Shown: piece after piece, positions 37,907 through 55,394 of the stretch
How the letters are laid out: the number at the start of each line of letters is the position of its first letter
How positions within the stretch are numbered: the stretch's first letter is position 1
Assembly: GCA_037389465.1 (NCBI GenBank)
Contig: JAZARR010000095.1
Span: forward strand, 2,242,001-2,306,000
DNA length: 64,000 nucleotides
Direction: 5' to 3'
Source of the DNA: Baylisascaris procyonis
Taxonomy: Eukaryota; Nematoda; Chromadorea; Rhabditida; Ascarididae
Translations under genes and position numbers: made by a program
The notes under the pieces: model-generated
Told to the model about the DNA's origin: nothing
What the model saw: the letters and a program-made list of their open reading frames with translations, nothing else
Database searches by the model: none

Positions 37907-38621
37907 ATTATTACGATTTTTTTTTTAATGTTTTTAATTTTACGAAAATGGTTAGTCTTATGAGTTGGATTAATAAAAAGCATATCGTGCCAATACCATG
38001 ATGCATTTTTCCAATTTCTTCTATAAATATGAATTAACGTATATCATCTACTCAATGCAAATATATAATATCATATTACATGTTTTCTTAGGGCTACGAA
38101 TTTTTTTTAAATCTCTTATTATCCTTTTTTCTTTAACTGACTTTATCTAACGAGCGTTTTTCTATTTGATCGGTCGTACTTATTTTTATATCTCTAATTC
38201 GTTGCTCAACTGAATTTTGCTTTTTTCCTTCCTTTTTTTTGTCTAATTTTATGGTTTGTTTGATCTGTTTTTGATTTTATTATCGCTTACTGAGACGTAA
38301 AATGTAGCAAATCAGTATAGTTAAGGCGATGTAACATCTATATCACTTGAACGTATTTCTTGTTATTTTTTAAGTCATGAATACTTACGTCATAGAACAC
38401 TGTTGTCCTAGAAACTTGTGCCAAGGAAAATTGTTGTTGTCGCCGACTAAAGTGACATAGCTCACATGACGAGACATTTGCGCCTCGGGACATTTGCGCT
38501 GTTGCTTGAGTAATCATGGCGCATGTCCACATACTAGTGGTTGCTTTTATAACTATTTCTTGCGTTCAAGCATATTCGATGCGCCAGGAACATATACATT
38601 CATGTGACGGAAATAATTTTG

Positions 38622-38648
38622 TTTTAATTCTAGAAGGCAAACAAAGAA
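38622..38648 (+). promoter_or_regulatory. Candidate trans-splice acceptor before the PTB gene
   Basis: TTTTAATTCTAG ends at 38633. The first ATG is 15 bases downstream, and the frame is open from the acceptor. This suits spliced-leader addition, though a coding exon farther upstream would also fit. Confidence 0.45.
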
Positions 38649-41630
38649 ATGGGACTTTTTAATAAAGGAACATCAACGTCTCAATTTTTCGTATGGTATC
38701 TCGGCTCAAAGGAGGCAAGCGGTATACGAGGACATTCAGCCGCTTTACCTGCAATGCGATATTTGCTAAACGATAGCTTTATGAGAACACCAAATAAAGC
38801 AACACTTCAAGTAAGATCAAAATTCTTTGATGATTTGCTTATCATTGATTAGAAGTATTTTTAGAGATATTTTTATACTCTCCTATATTTCAAAAAAAAA
38901 TAAAAAATCTCTAAAAAAATGCTCGCCTATTTTTCGATTGTCTGGGAATGAGAGGACAAGTAACGGAAGTAGGAGAGATTCTTCTCAGTTCTAATATCTG
39001 ACCTAGAGGCTATATATTAATGGCACAAACTTCGTGAAGGTATTATGCCACTGCGGCGTCGATGACTTTTGCGTGAATAATGTGAAGAGAAAATAATTTG
39101 AGTGTTTTCTATTTTTCGCTTCGCTTTCCTACTCTTCTCTTCCCTTCTGCTTTCACTCCCCTTCTCTTCTCTCCTTTCCTCTTCCTCCCCTTCCTCCCCA
39201 TTTATGTGAGAAACAGCAGTTTAGCCATCTGCTTAGTATCATTCACCTATAGAATTTGTTGTTGTTGTTGAAATTATACATCAAAGAAACGAACAATGCA
39301 TACAAAAATTTCTGTTATAATGAATAAAAATGTGGAGAAGATAGATGAAAATAACAAAATTCAATAAATTTAGAGTGAAATTCATCTGACAAACAAACGC
39401 AGGCAAATTTATTATTGAATATACATTAACTCATGAATAAATGACTTGCTGAATTAGTAATGAGTAGAGAAATTTGGAGGAGAAGGAAGGAGAAGGGAAG
39501 GAAGAGGAAGGGGAGGAAGAGATAGAAGAATGCAATATGTGATGGAATTGATAAAATTCAAATTAGATTTCCAATGAATTTATTAATTTTATGCCCCTCA
39601 GCATTTCTATATCCCAATAGATGATGGAAAATAAATGAAAATTTTCAATTAAACAATAAAAATTCACTGATAATTTGCATATTTTTTCTTATTGTTTTGT
39701 AACCGATTACTAACACTTCAGGTGTTTGTTTCATATTACAGGTGTTCAATTTTTTAATTAACTTTTTTCTTTTCAAATAATAAAATATTATTTTTTTGAA
39801 TACAAAAAAAAAATGTAATATTATAGGTGAATGATAATGGACTCAAATTGACACAAACACTACCAATAATGTGTAAAAATGGACGAATAAAATCTCGACG
39901 AGTAAAATTTCAAATCGCAGCGAATAGTATAACGTATTGTATGATTGGTGAAACACCATTCGATGACGTCATCGCTGTTATAATAGTCGCCAATAATCCA
40001 GAAATGAGTAGCCCGATACATGTACATTGCTATCGATGCGATAACAACGAAACAGCTCGTCTTTTATATGATTGCATACAGGTTTGTTGAGACTTGTTAA
40101 ACGTCTTATGAGTGATTTCCGGTTATTTGAACAAAAGAATACTTTTTTTTTCGATGGATATGCCGAAAAAAGTTTCTATCAGCTTATTTCGTTGTCAATT
40201 ATCGAGTAATGGTTATGAAATAAATTTTCGTTATCATAGAACATAAATAAAGCAGAAAAATTACAGTATTTTCAAATTTTACCCTTTATTTTTATTTTAT
40301 TTCAATTATGTTTTTTTTTTAAATTTCACCGTATGCTAATTTTAGGCGCTGACTGAAAGACCAGAGGTGCAACGTTCAATTGTTACCCTTGAAGAACGAC
40401 TTTTTCTGAGTGGGATTCTACCTATCCGAATGGTTCATTTAAGTGACGACGATATAAGCAATGGTCATCTTCAAAGAAGCAAAACATTTCAAGAACTCAA
40501 GCGAAAATCCTCAAATCTATTAGAAACGGTAGTTATCTCTTTTTTTTTCGACAGTATACTAAGTTGTTTTCATATATCTTATTTTATAAATTTATAATAT
40601 ATATTTTGTTAACCGTAAATAACTTCTATACTTTTGCCTCATAATACTTGATGAGCAAAGATCTAGATAAATGAACGAGAAAGTTTAGTTCTTACTTGAC
40701 AGGTTTATAGTTACAAATATTATGAACAATTTAAGTTATATGACATATAACAGAAAGATGAAATAATTAAATAATTAGATTTTATTCAGTTATAAAGTAA
40801 TTATAAAAAAATTAGCTATTGGTGTGAGAGAATTTCTATGCTGAGAGTATGATCCAATAAAAGTTTAAGTTCATCCAATATGCTAGTAGAAAAATGCATT
40901 CAAGGGATTTATTCTTTTGGTTCGATTTTAAACCTTCGTTCTATGATTGACTATACATTTCGAGGATCATAGCCAAGGTGGACGATCGACGAGCAATTCG
41001 GATCAGCATAGGTGTAGCTCGTCTTCGGATCACAAACAATCTGCGATAGGCAGATTAGCAAAATGGAATCTCCAACAGGAACCTATCGAACGCATTGATG
41101 GCGCTCTTCTACATGAACGTAAATCGCTATCGGTCGATAATCTCGCATTATCTTCGAGAGTATGCAGGTTTGAATGAAAGTCGTTTCGTTTGCGCTCCCT
41201 AGTAGCGGAGTTGTATGTGGAGCCGTTCTATGTCACCAAGTTGGAGCACCGAACTGAGCGTACCCGTATGAATCTGTTTAGTTCATCGTTATCCTGTATA
41301 ATACAACCAATATGGATGTTGCGTTCCCTTAATACGCCATTTTAATTCAGATGGGTGGTTGATAGATAATGAAAGGATGAAAGTTACCTCGGCGGGTTTA
41401 TGTATAGCTAAACCTAAGCCTAAAATTTAGCTCAACAATCAAAATGAATGAAAAAAAAAGCGGCGATTGTGTTCAGCTGATATTCTAATTTCAGGAAATA
41501 CGATGAACGAACACCGATAACATTTGAGAACAACTGGAAGGTGAACGATATACTTAATGGTGTACGTGAGAGGAGTTCAAATTTTGGTGCATTTTGGAAG
41601 CGTTCACTAAATATCCTTAATAATCTATGA
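38649..41630 (+). CDS. PTB/PID domain adaptor-like protein
   Basis: Phosphotyrosine-binding (PTB) domains bind NPxY-type peptides in signalling and endocytic adaptors. Exons are 38649-38810, 39827-40081, 40346-40528, 40965-41167 and 41495-41630, with phases 0, 0, 0, 2, for 312 residues. Residues 12-139 read as one PTB domain. Strand 1 is FFVWYLGSKEA, a match to the F-x-V-x-Y-L-G-S signature. A helix and NDNGLKLTQ follow, then the I-x-Y-C-M motif (NSITYCMIGE), HVHCYRCD, and a closing helix ETARLLYDCIQ. The remaining 170 residues are Ser-rich and polar (STSNSDQHRCSSSSDHKQS) with no SH2, SH3 or kinase domain. The C-terminus is NNWKVNDILNGVRERSSN...NNL. AATAAA occurs at about 41772. I cannot assign an orthologue; EPS8-like or other small PTB adaptors are possible. 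Confidence 0.75.
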
Positions 41631-43317
41631 TTGAATTTATGCGTATTTGCATATTTAAATATTTAGATATTTGCATATTTGCATATTTCATTCAATTGCT
41701 TACCACATTTATCTATTATAAATCTATTCATTAAATGTTATTTTCTTTATCTTTTATGTAAAATGTGGTAAAATAAAATTTCTCGTTTTCTCATTCGATA
41801 CGTAAAAGTTGTATTTCAGTATTCCTTTTTTTCCTTCAATAAACAAAGATTGAAATCTTCACTCGCAGAGGTTATTTAGAGCTTTAGAATTTTTGATTAT
41901 AGTCGAAGGATTTCAATGCATATCGTCACATATTCCAACACAATAAGTTGATATGATTCTAGAATATCGTACATAAAATCCTGAAATATCATATATAAGA
42001 TCCATGAAATCTACGGCAGATTTCCACATACCTTGTGGAATGTTTCAAATTTTCCAGGTTTATTTAAATATAAACCTTGCCTCCATTTTCATCCGATGAG
42101 GCTATTATTCAACTCATTGGTATATCTGTTCGGGAACATGATCAAATCTATGATGCAAGTAAATGTTAAAGATCGGGTAATATAATGTCAGAAATATATA
42201 CCACTCTACGACTTTTTTTTAATCAATGATTCTTATCTGATACATCATTTCGAAATACTTACTTCCCGATAAACATGCCTCTTTTTTTGAATAGTTATAA
42301 ACGCTATAGAGTTTAGATACTATAGTTAGCAAATACGGTAAATAATTCCGATTTCAATATTTTTTAATTAGCCTAATACTTTTAGAAACTGAAAATATTG
42401 GTGAAAACGTTATTTAGGTGCTCATTTTGCGCTGCAAAAAAGCAAAAAATTTAAATGCCTGATATATTGGGCTCTTGAAACGAATTGATCGTAATCGACA
42501 AAGGCATCTATTCACTGAAATCATCGTTGTACGTTACGTGCCAGGCTTTTACGTATTTGGGATGGCTCTTGACTATGGGGTGGGTCGTTGCGGTTGAGAT
42601 GTTTTGTTGTCTTTAATTTTTTTTTTCTTTTCTTGGATGGGTGTTTATTGCTTTATACCATCGTCAGATTGATTCGAGATTTAGTTAAAGTTATGGATCA
42701 TTCACCATGTTTCTTCTTAGGACTGTTTTGTCAAATATTAGAAAGGGTTGATTGAATTGTTATATTTACCACGATTATGTTATGTGTTCGTAGCGGCTGT
42801 CCCTAACTTTATGTTCGGTACTGTTTATAAACGTTGGCTTCTATCTGTCTGCCAGTAAGGAAATACAATTGCAAGGATCGTTGGGGCAAAGAAAGAAGAG
42901 CCCTATGAATTCGATTCTGCGAAGTTATATATGTGGTTAATGGGACTAAAACCATGATGCAATATTCGTCAACACTGGGCCGAATATCGCCCATACTGAA
43001 ATACCGATGGCTTCGGGTAAAAGGATAGGGGAGAGGGATTTGGAGGGTTAACGCAATAGAAATGCGGTTTCTTAATATTTGAAATGCGTTACCAATATGT
43101 TCTCGTTCTGTGTTTAGCATTTAATGATTTTATCGTTAAATGATAAAAAGCTTTGCTGACCCGTTGTTGAATGTTGCGTCGGTCACGTCTCCTTATATTT
43201 GCGCCAAATTGAGGACATATATTCATTACCCCTTAGGAATGATCGCCTTCCCACCTTTCGGCCAAACCGCTTTGTTCTTCGCATCTGCCGTCTGAGTACT
43301 GCAGTATAGTAACCTCT

Positions 43318-43330
43318 CCCCCCCCCCCCC
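43318..43330. repeat. Run of 13 C
   Basis: A C homopolymer upstream of the ubiquitin fusion gene. Confidence 0.9.
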
Positions 43331-44193
43331 ACCATATTCACAACAGTCTATCCTTTGAAATGTAAGTGCCGAATAATTTATAAAAGTAAAGGGGGTTATA
43401 ATTCATAAAACGAGTACTGTAAACATTAAAACGTTTTTTTAAACTATAAGACCAAACTCGTCAGCACGTAAGGTAATGTGGTTAAATCATACGAATGTAA
43501 GAGATACTACGTTTAAAGAAAAATATTTGTATTATATTAGCGAGATGTGTTCAAATACGGCTGCACGATAGAGATCCAACATGAAGGCGTAGTCAAAATT
43601 CCTGCAGGAGTTAAAATAGCCTTGAATATCACTGCGGATGACTTGTTTTCTGGATTTTCGAGAGAATTTTTGGGGTTTTATATTTTTTTCAAATTCACTC
43701 GTTTAGTTGTGGATTCACTTCCGATACTCTTGCTCGTCTTCATTCACTTCTCGAAAAATCTGACGCGAAGTTAACAATTTTACGCATCATGGCCATGGTT
43801 TCCTATGTTCTAAGTTGTTTGTTATGGGCGCTATATTTCAACATTTTTTTATTGTTGAAATCATCCGCATCCTCCTCCCCTCTTGGCCTGTCCTGAGCCG
43901 CACCTCAATCACCTTCAATCCCTGCAGATTGACACATTTGGGGTTCATTGTTTTTTGTATCATATAGTCTAGTTTAACAGGCAGGCATTGCATATCCTAA
44001 ATTTCACTTACGTTTACTGCAAATAATTTCTTTTTTATCTGAGTATCTGCCTTCGTTACATTGCTGAGGGAAAGGGGGACAGAGGAGAAGTACAGCGCTC
44101 GTAGTTCTGGCTTTGCCTCGTCAACCTTTTTGTTATATGTGGCTGAAAAATGGTTTGAACTCCTTCGCTTTGCGGTTTTCTTTAATATTATAA

Positions 44194-46829
<2,636 letters not shown>

Positions 46830-48307
46830 ACTCCAGGAAACATCCTGTTTGACTGCATCGTTTGCTATGCTTGTGTGTGAAGTAATCTCTTTGATGGTGA
46901 TAAACTGTTGTCGTGTTTGTTAGTTGTTGCATTCCTCACAGATGAAATATAACCTCCGGAATATTTCCTTGTGGAGTCATTTAGTCAGGTAAGGAAATAG
47001 ATGGTTTTAGTTATGAAATCTTTCGATCGCTGGTAAATTGAAATAAAAGGAGTTGCGATATTGCGTTCATCACATCTATGGAGGCGATCGAATACGGCCT
47101 TCCTATACATGTATATATTAGAATATACTATTTTCGGTTTGGTGGCACGTCATTTGAAAGGTATTTTCGTACCTTGGCAAGTTAGTAATGCTTCATAAAT
47201 ATCACTTATCATAGCTCTTTCATGTTTCTTATCTTCGCTTCTTTTTAGAAGAGATTAGCATCGAGTGTCGAGGTTTTCCACTTATTTTACCTAATTAATT
47301 AACCTGCATGTGAGTGCTAAGATGATTTAATTTTATAAATTTTTTGAACATGAACTGAGGAAGAATTTGATTTTGCAATAAATTATTCACAATAATTGAA
47401 AGATGAATATTTTAAAATGCAAAGATTTACGGTGCATTCGAAACGTTTTTGATTAATGGAAATCGCCTCTAGCGCTATTAGTTTGCCTTCTTAATGTGGG
47501 AAATAATCTCTAGTTATTGACTTTACAATTTCTACCAGGTGGATTCAATTATGAATTCGTGAAAATTTCAAGTCGAAGCTTAGAAATTTAAATGAATTCA
47601 AGTTATTAATTTTTTAAGTCACAGACTTTGAAAAACGATTTTTATAAGGTAATAATAGGACGAGTGATAAGGCAAAAATAGTGGAAATATTTTAAATGGA
47701 AAAGAGATGTCATTGAAGATTCTCAATGGAAATTGAATGAAACGTTCGTTTTGTGTGAGCGCGCATCAGATTTTTTTTTAAATTTCGATTGTATTTTGTC
47801 AATTTAGAATTTCGGAAATCCTCAATTTTAGTATCAAATATTTTTGTAAAAAAATTCATAAGTTTTAAAAAATTCAAATTCATAAGTGCCTTGAAAAAAG
47901 TTTACTTTATTTCGCTTCTGCGATAGGATCGTTTATGAAAATCTATTTTACCATTAATGGTGGTCAGGAAGGATAAACCCTTAGATGTCGGAATGTACAG
48001 GAAACATTTTCTGAGGGTACTAGAAATTGAGCAGAATGTAACTTAAAAAGTAACTCAAATTTTTTTAGAGACATCAAATTTTTCCTCATCATCGATTGTA
48101 ATCGTATAACTGCGATGGTCCTTCAAAAAATTAAAATAATGGAGAAACACATCAGAAGAGTCGGCACGATGCGCGCTTTTTACATTCTGCTCATTAAATC
48201 ATCTAGTTTCTCAACTTATAAATGATAAATATTCACAACAGCGGGTGTATATTTTATTTCTTATCAATTTGCATATGAACCTTTCAATAAAAGAAATTTT
48301 TTTTGCT

Positions 48308-48343
48308 GGGGGGGGGAAGGGAGGGAGGGGGAGGGGAGAGGGG
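48308..48343. repeat. G-rich tract, quadruplex-capable
   Basis: Nine G followed by AAGGGAGGGAGGGGG and further G runs. It is embedded in AT-rich DNA, so ORFs through it are low-complexity artefacts. Confidence 0.9.
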
Positions 48344-51300
48344 AATGTAAATATTTTAAAATGCAAATGCAATTCAAAAGTTTGCAAAATGCATTCAAAT
48401 TCCAATGCACTCTTTAATGGTGATGTCTTCAATCGAAATGATCACTGAATTTTGAAAATTCGTATTGACATTGATGCTGCATTCGGCAACTTTTGTTGAA
48501 ATGTTCGTTTATTCATAGATTCGAAAAAAAAATTTTCAGACGGTTTTTGCTAAAAATTTTCACGGAAAAAATTTCACCCAATATAGTGCATTCGTTTCAA
48601 ATTTGAGAAACCGGTTTAAACGATATAATACCCTATTGTCGAGATTAACAAAAAATTATTGAAAAAAAAATATTTTTTTGCTGAAAATTTTATCCAAAAT
48701 TCACCCGATATCGTCTAAAACTTATTAAAATACTTACATAATTAATATCGATCTACTATGAAAAATTTTCTGGAATTTGTTGACCGATGATAGATATCCA
48801 TAATAACGCATAAGTTTGCAGTTGATTCCAATTTTTTTTTTATTTGTTAGCTATGTATGAGATTCCAAATCAATGCTCAGAAGGAGATTACCTGTGAGGT
48901 TATTTCCGGTCAGGTAGAAATAACAACAAAATCGAATCGACATGAACTAAAAATTTATTCAATTGTGATGTTCATTAACGTGGAAAAAAGCGACCTTATT
49001 TATCCATTAAAGTATCGTTATTTATGAGGATTAAATTCAATGGAATGCGTGTTTTTTCAGTAATATCCATTTTGCATTTATCAATTGTTTTATTATCCCA
49101 CGATGACGCAATTCATTTAGATAACTCGAATTTCTTTTTTCCACATCGTTTGCTGGCAGCTTTTCGTTGAGAAGGGAAAAAAAAGAGAGGAGAGAATATA
49201 TTGAAAAAAAAAATGCAGCTTATTCGAATGTCTAAAAAAAAAAAATTGATGCGCCGAAAACATTGTGTAATCTTAAAGAAACGAATATTTACAACCGATA
49301 TTCGACAATCTTATAAATATTCGCAATTTGCACGCATTCATTATGTGCAATGCAAATTAAATTTCCCTAATTATTTATTCTTTTTTTTCCACTTTTGTTG
49401 TTTTATTTTCCACTTATTTTTTTTAAAAAATTATTTTGAATTTAAAAAACAAAGATTTTTATTTCCATAAAAATATCACCTTTATTATCGATGATTTGAT
49501 AGCAGATCGACTCCTTTGATCATTTTGCGATAGATATTGATAATGTCAAGGTACTTCAGGTAAGCGTATATCTGTATATATAGGTGCCGCTACCTGTTGG
49601 AAGGGTATGCCAACGAATATTGTAACTAGACGGTGCGATCACTGACAAAAAATAACAATACTGAGGCAGTAAGTTAAAAAAGTTGACGTGAAATGACGTA
49701 TTATATAAATCTCTCATATATATGTCTAAGAGAGGACAAGATGACCGGAAATATATAAATTTTATGTTCAGAATTTTAGAATGAATATTTTCAATTATTA
49801 TCGGATATTGAATAAATAATTCAGCAAACAACCCCACATTTGTGTTTATCACTAAAATTATCTTAAAATGTGATTTTAATCGCGAAGTTATGAAGCCGTT
49901 TAAAGTTATTACATCGATAATACGATTGAAATATTTGAAAATTAGTCTTCTTTAGAAATCTTTATTGACAGTCGGACTGTCACTTTCGTAATAATTCATT
50001 CTAATTGTCAGGTGATGAGTTTTGCTCGAGATTTCTAATCTCTTAGCTTTTTGAATTCATAAAAGATTATAAATATTAGATGTTATATATTAAAGATGAC
50101 TTGGATCATTCTTTTTTTGATGAGGATTTCCTTCAATTATCATATTCAGGGAAAGAGTAAAGAAAAATCATTGTAATTATCATGGAAGCTAATCAATCGT
50201 TTCAATCAGCGCTTAACATTGATCCGTTTCATATCGATTGATAAAAATCGATCATTGGCAAATATCAATATTAATAAAAATATTTATAGGGAAATGAATA
50301 TCGTTGATATTTGAGAAATGGGAATTAATTTTTGCTCTTTCGTTTTGTAATTATTCATTCATTGGAATATTCGAATAATTTAAGCACTAAAAAATTCTCG
50401 AAAAATATTGTGAATATAAAATCTGACATTAGTGTATATGTCAATTATTGAGAGATATACCAACATATAATTTGGATATTTGTGCAGCCGGTTAATAAAC
50501 AATTGATGCAGCTGCAAAAAAAAAAAAAAACAAAAAACACAAATCGTGCCAATCTTTTTTAAAGTATAGGACAACGATGGAAAGATAGGTACCATGATAT
50601 TGTTCAATAACCTGATTTAACTGCTCATTCTTGTAGAACGAGATGGGGGGTCTAGGAGGGTATATGGAGATGAATACTGATGTCGGGAGGTAGGCGGAGT
50701 GAAGTTTGTGTTGCCGGTGTGATGTGCGATCGACTCTCATTGGGATGGTCGGTTGATGATTGCAGACGCCTCTTTCTATAATAGAAACAAGTTTTCCCAT
50801 TCGGCTCCCCCACCTCTATCGTCTCAGTTTTGCGTCAATTTTGTTATGCACTATCGCCTTCTTCACATCACAAAAATGTTTTCTTCACTTATTTCTATTC
50901 GTTTCATTGCATATTTTCTTCTTATAAAATAAAATGGAAAAGAATTAAAAATGCAAATGAATAAGAATTATTTTAAATAGTTTATATTGATTGAAATTTT
51001 TATTTAATTATTATTTTCAATTTAAAGTTTTATTTATTTATTTATTTATTTATTTGCTATGTTGATTCACCTTTTTTTCTGTTTTTTTTTCAACTCAACA
51101 ATTTTGAATTTCAGATTTAAAAAAGACTTTTTCAAATTATTTAACTTTTTAAGCAGTGAAAATTTCTATTGTTGATATTGAATGAATTTTTTGAAGCAGA
51201 AAAAACTTCTGGATTCTTTCAAAAGTCTTTGAAGTTGAAATAAAATGATGCAAGGTTTTGTCGAAAGCGATGCGCATCTCTAGAAGCAACTGCCTATAAC

Positions 51301-52481
51301 GCTATTTTAAAGCCCTCATCAACGAACGCACCAAGAAAAACCCATCGAAAACGTTGCACTTACGTTTATCACTTCCAATGAATTTGCAATTCAGAAACCG
51401 GCCAATGACTAGATCGTAAGTACCAATTCATTAATCAGTGTGATTCTCGAGATCTTTCTGCCGGTCAATCTTCCTAATTAAATGAGTTTGTGACCACTGA
51501 CCAGTGGTCAGTTCCAATTTCCACCAATAATTATGATTCCATTCATAACCTACCTATTTGAAATATGTATAAAATCAGTGAGTGGAATTATTATCTATTT
51601 GTCGACAATTCTGGCTTAAGTTCCAAATCGAGTGAAATAATTGGCTAATTTCTGGATTCGAAACCGGAAGTTCAACTCATACTCTTTTTATATATTTGAA
51701 TTGACCATATATGCTACTAAAAATTTTCAAATAATTTTACATGCTCTAATATTTTAATTAGAATTTACAACGATTGCAAAAAACAAAAAAAAATTATAAT
51801 ATTTGATGACTTAGCTTTTATTTTTTATTTACTAAGTAGGATGAGTAAGTTTCACGTGTTGGAGTAAATTTTCCTTTGTACTTTCCTCGAAATGATGGTT
51901 TTTTCCGGTTTTTTTTTTCGCTGAGAATCGCGAGAAAAACTGGCGAAAGCATTATAGTTTGCAGTCTAATTTAGAGGACTTTTCAATTGCGCACGGTTCT
52001 TTTTTTTTTTTTGAAATTTTAAAGTCATTTCGAATTGTATGGTTTCCTAGTTGTTCAAAATTGTTTTCCATTATGAAATCACTTTCACATAGTTCAATTT
52101 TTCAATGATGCCTATTAGATAGAATTTCGTTCTACACATTAACTACTTCTGTCTGTTATTTGAATCTTCATCTTTCATCCATTATTTTCAACAAATAAAA
52201 AATGTTTACATGATGATTCCTGTTTATTTTTATTTTTTATAAATTATTTTTATAAATTATAAAAATTATTTTTATAATAAGTTTAATTTTCATGTATAAT
52301 TCAAGTATGCATATTTAAATTTTGACTGCTTTCCCAAAGCAATACTAATGTATCTTTAAAAAATCGTAAAATATTGTTGCATACATTCCTGGCATCTATT
52401 CTTTCATGGACTTGTTTTATTGCCGGCATTGAGAAGGGCTAATAAATGAAAGAAAGATGGGAAATTAATAAATAAATTCAA

Positions 52482-52557
52482 GTAGAGAGAGAGAGGGAGG
52501 GGTAGAGGGAAAGAAAGAGAGAAAAAGAGAGAGAAAGAGGGAGAAAAAGAGAGAGAT
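52482..52557. repeat. GA-rich microsatellite
   Basis: (AG)n with GGG and AAA interruptions for about 75 bp. Confidence 0.9.
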
Positions 52558-53169
52558 TAAAGTTGTTAGAATATAGAACTTGATTTGCACTTACCTTTTT
52601 TCCTTTATTCATCAATTCATCTCAACGAAACGTCATTCTTTTCTCTCAAAGAGAGTTTCCCTCTTCTCGTTTATCAGCTGACTTCGTAAACATTCATTGA
52701 TTATCGCTATTTTACTGCAAACGTTTTTATATTATAACACAAATTTTCATTAATCAATTTAATGTTCACTGCGTTTAATTTGTGATGTATATTTTTTAAA
52801 ATACATATTTTTTTATTAAATATATTTTTTTATGCTTTCGACATCACAAATATACCCCGGGGGGAATTTTTTTCTATAATGCAATTAATACATAAATAGT
52901 TTTATTTGTATTTTTATTAGTTATAGTTGTGCATGTGTAAGTCTATTTGTGCGTTTGTCTGTCAATGTTGTTTTTCGGCGGTAATTACGGGAAGCTCATC
53001 AACTCGAAGAATTAATAATTTTTAATAAAACTTTCATTGCTATTGCGCTATTTTTATAAATTCTGAATCCAACATTCGAAAGTTTCTTCTTTTTTTTTGA
53101 ATTTCCGTTATGTTCTTTCACTATCAATTCGCTTTCCGTATCGTTGATGTGTAAAATGTGTTAAGAATA

Positions 53170-53248
53170 TATGTGTTACGTGCTATGTGTTATGTGTTAC
53201 GTGTTACGTGTTTTGTGTTATGTTTTATGTATTATGTGTTATGAGTTG
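53170..53248. repeat. Degenerate 7-8-bp GTGTTAT/GTGTTACG repeat
   Basis: Copies of ATGTGTTA(T/C)GTGTTACG run in tandem with drift. Confidence 0.9.
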
Positions 53249-54186
53249 TATTATGTTATCTTTTATGTTTATATGCCTTAAGGATGTCTGTTAGGAACGT
53301 CTCTGTCAAAATGCATTGAATGTATTCGCCACTATCATCAAATCAATTTATATAAGTACCTCATTCTGTCGATGCAAATTTTACTACTTTCTTGTTCGTT
53401 TCATAACAATATGTCTATGTGAACAAAAAAAAAGAGCCATTAAGAATTATAGAGCATCTTATCATGATTCATTTCCTCAATGTTTTTCACAAAGGAAAAC
53501 TATTCGAATGGTTTCTGAGTTGAAAACTAAAAAGTAAACGATTTCTGCCAGCATTAGCAAATAGTATAGAGAAAATCACCTATTTAGATAGATAAAGGTA
53601 TACAGAGCAATTGATCAATTAAGTAATTAGATAAGTTTATTTGCATATAAATTTCAATTCAGTTTTTAATTTATTTAGTAGAAAATTCAGTAAAATATTT
53701 TTATTATTTTAATTACCGTTATACCTATTGGGGTATATTATTATATCGACAGATATCCGCAGTCCAATCATCTATTCGTAGATTTAGCCCACAATCGGTT
53801 GAGTTGTCCACATTACAGCTATGACAACCAAAAATATCGATTTTTAATAAAATTTCAACTTAACGGTTATGCCATCAACAGCCAAGCTAGCTAATCAAAT
53901 TTGCATATATAAAAAATTTCAAGCAAGTTTTGCTGGCTAAGTTCTCTAGGTTAGCCAAATATTGCAAATACGTTGGTTGTATCTATGTAGGCTATTAGCC
54001 TTTGTGTGCCTAATTATCTTTAAATTCATTTATATATCTCAATGGAATACATCCTATCTATCGTTAATTATATGCATAAAATTGATTAACGTCAGAAAAA
54101 AAACCTATACGGATATTTTTAGCTGAAACATTTGTTAATTGCTTCTATTTCTATTGTATCCTCTCTAATTTGCAATTATATTAGAT

Positions 54187-54274
54187 GTTTGCAGATCAGT
54201 TATATTATACGTTTGTAGATCAATTATACTATATGTTTGTAGATCAATTATACTATATGTTTGTAGATCAAATT
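54187..54274. repeat. 24-bp tandem repeat, 3.7 copies
   Basis: The unit GTTTGTAGATCAATTATACT plus ATAT starts at 54187, 54211, 54235 and 54259. The first copy has three substitutions and the last is partial. Confidence 0.9.
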
Positions 54275-55394
54275 TTTCAAAACATATCGCTATATTTTTC
54301 TACGATAAAGCAATAAATTTCTAGTGATTTTCATTTGCTGATAATTGGCTCCATTCAATGATTTTTCCCCTATCATTGATTCTATTCTAGTATTAATTAT
54401 AGGTTACATTTTAGGTTCATGTAAGTTGTGATAGTATAGCTTACCTTCAAAATGTATTGGAGGCAATCTTTAAGCAACGTTGAATATATCAATTACCATT
54501 TGGTGATATACTCTTACTAACTGTATTTACAAATGTTATGTCATACCTGTTACAGGTGTCTACATTAACTTTAGAAAGCGTCTAATAAAAGTTGCATCAC
54601 TATTCTTGCTTATATAAAAGCATAAGGCATTTAAATAAGTCTAGAAGTAAGATTTCAATTATTGCATAGCGCAAAATGAAATTCAACCATATTTATTATT
54701 TATTGGGAAAAATAGATGAAATTAGAGATTTTTATAAAGATTTTGAGGCGAAGGTTTTTCATATTTAAGAGAAAGTTTATCAAAATTTCTAAAAAAAAAT
54801 TGGCTTCCTACCAAAAAATTTCCAAATTTCTCATTCGATTAGAAAAATTTGATTTTTCTTCTAAAAAAAAATTTTTTTTTTTTTTGATTAATTCAAAGAG
54901 ATATAATTTCATGATTATGCTTATAACAGGACGGCTAAAAAATTTTTTTGCAAACATTTATGAAAATTGCATTCAATGGTCGATGTTGGCCATTAATGAA
55001 CTGAAACCGATGGACACGTGTCTCTCGATGTGTGTGTGTATGTGAGTGTGTGCTCAAACCACACGTCTGACAATACGTGTCACTATCGCAAGAAAATTTT
55101 TCATCATCTTGCCTTGTGTATGTCGTTGTGTAAGCGTTCGATTGCTACTCTCTCTCTTCTTCATAAAACGTTGCTCTTTTTGTTTGTTATTAATTAATGC
55201 ACCATGCACTAAGCTTGAATTTACCTGAAAAAGATGAACTTAACCTTCAAACTTAATTAAATTAGATTAATTAGCATTTTCACTTTCTAAACTTTCGATT
55301 TATTAATAATCAATTGCTAGTTGTTTTATAAATATATAAAGCATAATGACTCCTATGGCACTTTGTGCTACATTCATGAAACATCTGTCCATAA

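Larger units (their letters stand above)
36809..38633. other. Intergenic, hairpin and short repeat, no supported gene
   Basis: AT-rich sequence with a perfect hairpin at 37212-37240 and a 15-bp repeat at 37857-37906. A minus-strand ORF at 38338-38532 shows no motif. Confidence 0.55.

Noticed and set aside
42809..43120. 103-codon minus-strand ORF upstream of ubiquitin
   Set aside because: No recognisable motif. Long frames are more common here because the local DNA is less stop-rich.
50380..50800. Minus-strand ORFs of 75 and 102 codons in a GC-richer patch
   Set aside because: No domain, no paired splice sites, and a poly(A) run inside. Kept only as a compositional note.
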